A stretch of 9,363 bases of DNA, taken from an uncultured Colwellia sp. (GTDB lineage Bacteria; Pseudomonadota; Gammaproteobacteria; Enterobacterales; Alteromonadaceae). Under the pieces are notes generated by a model. That model was not told the origin of the DNA and searched no databases. It saw only the letters and a program-made list of their open reading frames with translations. Positions 6,308-9,363 of this stretch are shown in pieces. A program made the translations under genes and the position numbers. Position 1 is the first letter of the stretch; each line of letters begins with the position of its first letter. Where the stretch lies: positions 1 to 9,363 of the forward strand of contig CAJWBY010000166.1 in NCBI GenBank assembly GCA_913020705.1. Direction: 5' to 3'.

Positions 6308-7106
6308 TAAAAAAGAAACTCCAATTAAAACAATTGGCTTTGTATTTTTAGTTTGTCTTGTTTGTGCAGCATTAGTTTCTATTGCTGCTAGTAGCTTAAA
6401 GCCGTTACAACAAGCAAATAAACTACTTGATAAGCAAACTAAGATTCTTGAAGCATCAGGTTTGTTAGATATGGCCTTACAAGCTGAAAATATAAAAGCT
6501 TCAGGCAGTGAACCTAAAAGTATCGTTTCAACATTTGAAAAATATGTTGAAGCTAAAATGATTGACCTAGATTCAGGGACTATTATTGAAGGCAACACAG
6601 ATATTTTTGATGAACGTTCTGATTCTCGTGATCTTGCTAAAAGTTCAAAGCCTAAGAATGATATAGCAGGTATTAACCGCCGCGCTAATAGCGCTGTTGT
6701 ATATTTAGTTAGTAATGAACAAGGTCAATTAGATACCATTGTTCTACCTATTGTAGGTTTAGGCTTATGGGATTTAATGTATGGCTATGTTGGTTTAGCT
6801 AATGATTTAAATACCGTTAAAAGTGTTGTTTATTCAGATCATAAGGAAACCCCTGGATTAGGTGCTGAAGTACTTAACCCTAGATGGAAAGCTTTATGGC
6901 CAGGTAAAAAAATGTTTGATGACAACAACAAGATTGCCATCAAAATTGTTAAAGGTGGCGCTAAAAAAGATGATGTTCATGGTGTTGACGCATTATCTGG
7001 TGCTACATTAACCAGTAATGGCGTGCAGCATACTTTACATTTTTGGCTAGGTGATGAAGGCTATGGGCCATTTATTACTAAATTTCGTGATGGAGGTTTG
7101 AACTAA
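6300..7106 (+). CDS. nqrC: Na+-translocating NADH:ubiquinone reductase subunit C (covalent FMN)
   Basis: NqrC has one N-terminal membrane helix (about residues 11-31) and a periplasmic domain holding a covalent FMN that relays electrons between NqrD/E and NqrB. The length is 268 residues, close to the usual 255-260. The FMN attachment motif SGATLTS (233-239) has the acceptor Thr236 and lies in [15 protein letters not shown], as the ApbE flavin transferase requires. Other landmarks are [15 protein letters not shown] (32-46), [15 protein letters not shown] (150-164) and [10 protein letters not shown] (181-190). The start is ATG 6300, behind GGAGG at 6285-6289, and fits the family opening MSSKKET. 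An open extension to 6240 has no such support and would run deep into nqrB. The 8-nt overlap with nqrB suggests translational coupling. It ends in TAATG, sharing one base with nqrD. Confidence 0.97.
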   Translation: MSSKKETPIKTIGFVFLVCLVCAALVSIAASSLKPLQQANKLLDKQTKILEASGLLDMALQAENIKASGSEPKSIVSTFEKYVEAKMIDLDSGTIIEGNTDIFDERSDSRDLAKSSKPKNDIAGINRRANSAVVYLVSNEQGQLDTIVLPIVGLGLWDLMYGYVGLANDLNTVKSVVYSDHKETPGLGAEVLNPRWKALWPGKKMFDDNNKIAIKIVKGGAKKDDVHGVDALSGATLTSNGVQHTLHFWLGDEGYGPFITKFRDGGLN

Positions 7107-7729
7107 TGTCTTCAGATACTAAAAAGGTTCTATTTGGACCTGTTGTTGATAACAACCCTATCGCGTTACAAGTACTAGGTGTTTGTTCTGCTTTAGCTGT
7201 AACAAGTTCACTAGCAAATGCCTTGGTAATGACCATTGCCGTAATGCTAGTAACGGGTTTCTCTAACTTATTTATCTCACTGATTCGTAATCATATACCG
7301 TCAAGCGTACGTATTATCGTGCAAATGGCAATAATTGCGTCATTGGTTATTGTGGTCGATCAAGTATTAAAAGCATTTTCATACCAATTATCGAAAGAAC
7401 TTTCGGTTTTCATTGGTTTGATCATTACTAACTGTATTGTAATGGGCCGAGCAGAAGCTTTTGCTATGAAAGAAAAGCCAGGTGTAAGCTTTTTAGACGG
7501 CATTGGTAACGGTTTAGGTTACGGTGCAGTCTTAATAGTTGTTGCATTTTTCCGTGAATTATTTGGTTTTGGTACTTTGTTTAACTATGAGATTTTCTCT
7601 TTAGTTCAAAACGGTGGTTGGTACCAAGGAAATGGCTTATTAGTTTTACCATTTAGTTCATTCTTCATTATTGGTTTAATCATCTGGGCAATTCGTCAGT
7701 GGAAACCAGAACAAGTAGAGAAGGATTAG
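7106..7729 (+). CDS. nqrD: Na+-translocating NADH:ubiquinone reductase subunit D
   Basis: NqrD is a six-helix inner-membrane subunit of the NqrDE/RnfAE family. With NqrE, as inverted halves, it holds an intramembrane iron-sulfur centre that passes electrons from NqrF across the membrane. Length is 207 residues (210 in V. cholerae). The two ligand cysteines are present: C27 in [10 protein letters not shown] and C110 in [14 protein letters not shown], aligning with Cys29 and Cys112 of V. cholerae. Further landmarks are [15 protein letters not shown] (60-74), [10 protein letters not shown] (131-140) and the FFRELFGFG stretch (148-156). The ATG overlaps the nqrC stop as TAATG, with TGGAGG at 7091-7096 as ribosome site, so translation is probably coupled. 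It ends 4 nt before nqrE. Confidence 0.97.
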   Translation: MSSDTKKVLFGPVVDNNPIALQVLGVCSALAVTSSLANALVMTIAVMLVTGFSNLFISLIRNHIPSSVRIIVQMAIIASLVIVVDQVLKAFSYQLSKELSVFIGLIITNCIVMGRAEAFAMKEKPGVSFLDGIGNGLGYGAVLIVVAFFRELFGFGTLFNYEIFSLVQNGGWYQGNGLLVLPFSSFFIIGLIIWAIRQWKPEQVEKD

Positions 7730-7733
7730 CTTC

Positions 7734-8357
7734 ATGGAACATTATTTAAGTATTTTTGTTAAAACCATATTTATTGAAAATTTAGCATTAACTTTTTTCC
7801 TTGGTATGTGTACTTTCTTAGCTGTTTCTAAGAAAGTTAGTACAGCTATAGGCTTAGGTGTTGCAGTTGTTGTTGTATTAGGTATTGCGGTTCCTGTGAA
7901 CCAAATTATCTATCAAGCCATTTTAGCTCCGGGTGCTTTAGATAGCATAATGGGTATTACAGAGCAGAAAGATTCAATTGATTTGAGCTTTTTATCTTTT
8001 ATTACCTTTATTGGTGTTATTGCCGCTTTAGTACAAATACTGGAAATGACTTTAGATAAATATTTCCCTGCTTTGTATCAAGCCTTAGGTATATTTTTAC
8101 CATTGATTACCGTTAATTGTGCCATCTTTGGTGCAGTATCTTTCATGGTAGCTAAAAACTTAACCTTAGGTGAAAGTGTTGTTTACGGCATTGGCTCTGG
8201 TGTAGGTTGGATGCTCGCTATTGTATTGATGGCTGGCTTACGTGAGAAGATGAAATATTCTGACGTACCAGACGGTTTGAAAGGTTTAGGTATTACGTTT
8301 ATCACTGCTGGATTGATGGCTTTTGGCTTTCTTTCTTTTGGTGGTATTTCACTTTAG
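7734..8357 (+). CDS. nqrE: Na+-translocating NADH:ubiquinone reductase subunit E
   Basis: NqrE is the partner of NqrD, with six membrane helices in inverted topology, and supplies the other two cysteines of the intramembrane iron-sulfur centre. C26 in [14 protein letters not shown] aligns with V. cholerae Cys26, and C129 in [10 protein letters not shown] aligns with Cys120. The second is shifted by nine because this protein has 207 residues against 198. The extra residues fall in the loop after APGALD (65-70), about residues 71-82, rich in Ile, Gln, Lys and Asp. The following [22 protein letters not shown] (84-105) and the C-terminal [27 protein letters not shown] are standard. Ribosome site AGAAGGA (7719-7725) lies inside the nqrD end. 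It is followed by the only sizeable gap in the operon. Confidence 0.97.
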   Translation: MEHYLSIFVKTIFIENLALTFFLGMCTFLAVSKKVSTAIGLGVAVVVVLGIAVPVNQIIYQAILAPGALDSIMGITEQKDSIDLSFLSFITFIGVIAALVQILEMTLDKYFPALYQALGIFLPLITVNCAIFGAVSFMVAKNLTLGESVVYGIGSGVGWMLAIVLMAGLREKMKYSDVPDGLKGLGITFITAGLMAFGFLSFGGISL

Positions 8358-8366
8358 GCAAATATC

Positions 8367-8408
8367 GGTCTGAATAATTGATTACAATAAGTAATTTCGG
8401 TTCAGACC
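8367..8408 (+). repeat. Two-tier stem-loop between nqrE and nqrF
   Basis: Outer arms GGTCTGAA (8367-8374) and TTCAGACC (8401-8408) are exact complements. Between them, ATTAC (8381-8385) and GTAAT (8391-8395) form an inner stem with loop AATAA. As RNA this would be an 8-bp base, an internal loop and a capped inner stem. It ends 23 nt before the nqrF ATG, leaving the ribosome site free. No U-run follows, so it is not an intrinsic terminator. Confidence 0.65.
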
Positions 8409-8419
8409 CTAGATAATTT

Positions 8420-8426
8420 AAGGAAA
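8420..8426 (+). promoter_or_regulatory. nqrF: nqrF ribosome binding site
   Basis: AAGGAAA lies about 5 nt before ATG 8432, downstream of the stem-loop. It supports independent initiation on nqrF, unlike the coupled starts of nqrB to nqrE. Confidence 0.7.
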
Positions 8427-8431
8427 AGTCG

Positions 8432-9363
8432 ATGGAAATAATTCTCGGCATATCGATGTTTACCGTGATAGTACTAGCGTTGGTTTTAGTAATTTTATTT
8501 GCTAAATCTAAATTAGTTTCTTCAGGTGACGTAACGATAAGTATAAATGACGATCCATCAAAAGCAGTAGTAACTGCTGCTGGTGGTAAGCTTCTTGGTG
8601 CATTAGCAGAACAAGGGATTTTTATTCCTTCTGCTTGTGGTGGTGGTGGTACTTGTGGTCAATGTCGTGTTGATGTGCATTCAGGTGGCGGTGATATTCT
8701 TCCAACTGAAACTGGCCATATCACTAAGCGTGAAGCCAAAACAGGTTGTCGTTTAGCCTGTCAGGTCGCTGTTAAACAAGACATGGTTATTGAAGTAGAA
8801 GATGAAATCTTCGGCGTTCAGCAATGGGAATGTGAAGTTATCTCTAATGATAACCAAGCTACATTCATTAAAGAACTTAAACTACAGATACCAAATGGTG
8901 AATCTGTACCGTTTAAAGCGGGTGGTTATATTCAAATTGAAGCGCCGGCGCATCATGTAAAATATAGCGATTTTGATATTGATGAACAGTACAAAGGCGA
9001 TTGGAATCATTTCGGCTTTTTTGATGTTGAATCAAAAGTTGATGAACCGACGTTACGTGCATACTCAATGGCAAACTATCCTGAAGAAGAAGGCATTATT
9101 ATGCTTAACGTGCGTATTGCTACGCCGCCTCCAGGACGTTTACATTTGCCAGCCGGTAAAATGTCATCGTTTATCTTTGGTTTAAAAGCTGGTGATAAAG
9201 TTACTATATCAGGTCCATTCGGTGAGTTCTTCGCTAAAGAAACTGATAATGAAATGGTCTTTGTTGGTGGTGGTGCTGGTATGGCACCAATGCGTTCTCA
9301 CATATTCGATCAACTTAAACGTTTAAATTCAAAACGTAAAATGTCGTTCTGGTATGGTGCTCG
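8432..9363 (+). CDS. nqrF: Na+-translocating NADH:ubiquinone reductase subunit F (NADH entry; 3' partial)
   Basis: NqrF oxidises NADH and feeds electrons through FAD and a 2Fe-2S centre to the rest of the pump on the cytoplasmic face. The window holds 310 codons plus two bases of a family near 408 residues; about 95 C-terminal residues are cut off. Order: membrane helix (about 3-24, ending AKSKL); ferredoxin-like domain with cluster ligands C69, C75, C78 and C110; FAD domain with RAYS (209-212) and the TPPPG loop (231-235); start of the NADH domain with [12 protein letters not shown] (279-290). C106, near the last ligand, is an additional cysteine absent from the V. cholerae protein as I recall it. 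The chosen ATG 8432 gives the expected short N-terminal anchor. It is separated from nqrE by 74 nt carrying a stem-loop, and probably remains in the same transcript. Confidence 0.97.
   Translation, partial: MEIILGISMFTVIVLALVLVILFAKSKLVSSGDVTISINDDPSKAVVTAAGGKLLGALAEQGIFIPSACGGGGTCGQCRVDVHSGGGDILPTETGHITKREAKTGCRLACQVAVKQDMVIEVEDEIFGVQQWECEVISNDNQATFIKELKLQIPNGESVPFKAGGYIQIEAPAHHVKYSDFDIDEQYKGDWNHFGFFDVESKVDEPTLRAYSMANYPEEEGIIMLNVRIATPPPGRLHLPAGKMSSFIFGLKAGDKVTISGPFGEFFAKETDNEMVFVGGGAGMAPMRSHIFDQLKRLNSKRKMSFWYGA

Noticed and set aside
8367..8408. Intrinsic terminator between nqrE and nqrF
   Set aside because: The stem is good, but the bases after it are CTAGATAATT, not a U-run, and nqrF belongs to the same complex.
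8973..9185. Plus-strand 70-codon frame inside nqrF
   Set aside because: It lies out of frame within conserved nqrF sequence and encodes nothing recognisable.
1..9363. Novel defence, mobile or biosynthetic system
   Set aside because: Every substantial coding frame belongs to a well-known family, and there are no transposase, integrase, CRISPR or tRNA-attachment signatures.

Overview
The window looks like chromosomal DNA of an AT-rich marine gammaproteobacterium, most like Colwellia, Thalassotalea or a related Alteromonadales genus. This rests on A/T-ending codons throughout, a Vibrio/Alteromonadales-type Na+-NQR operon, a FabV enoyl reductase and a TRAP transporter. The genus is inferred from remembered sequence character, not from a search. 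All genes are on the + strand.

Layout. Bases 1-882 are the 3' part of a TRAP transporter large permease (DctM), followed 17 nt later by its substrate-binding lipoprotein (DctP/TakP-like, 900-2006). The small permease DctQ should lie just upstream, outside the window. A 170-nt gap with a small inverted repeat leads to fabV (2177-3367), which ends at a clear intrinsic terminator (3404-3433). A 388-nt non-coding stretch (3368-3755) then holds the terminator, two candidate promoters and several inverted or direct repeats. After it comes the nqr operon: nqrA (3756-5093), nqrB (5096-6307), nqrC (6300-7106), nqrD (7106-7729), nqrE (7734-8357) and the first three quarters of nqrF (8432 to the window end). 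The first five nqr genes are packed with gaps or overlaps of a few bases. Only nqrE-nqrF is separated, by 74 nt holding a two-tier stem-loop.

How the genes work together. NqrA-F form the Na+-translocating NADH:ubiquinone reductase of the inner membrane, which oxidises NADH at NqrF and exports Na+. Every cofactor residue I could check in the visible part is present: the FMN threonines of NqrB and NqrC, the paired cysteines of NqrD and NqrE, and the 2Fe-2S cysteines and FAD and NADH motifs of NqrF. TRAP transporters generally import organic or keto acids at the expense of a Na+ gradient, so the neighbouring transporter could be powered by this pump. FabV completes the fatty acid elongation cycle and is probably its own transcription unit.

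I see no mobile element, CRISPR array, tRNA, rRNA or toxin-defence module, and no convincing undescribed system. The points worth a second look are non-coding: the nqrE-nqrF stem-loop, the dyads in the nqr leader, and the dyad in front of fabV.
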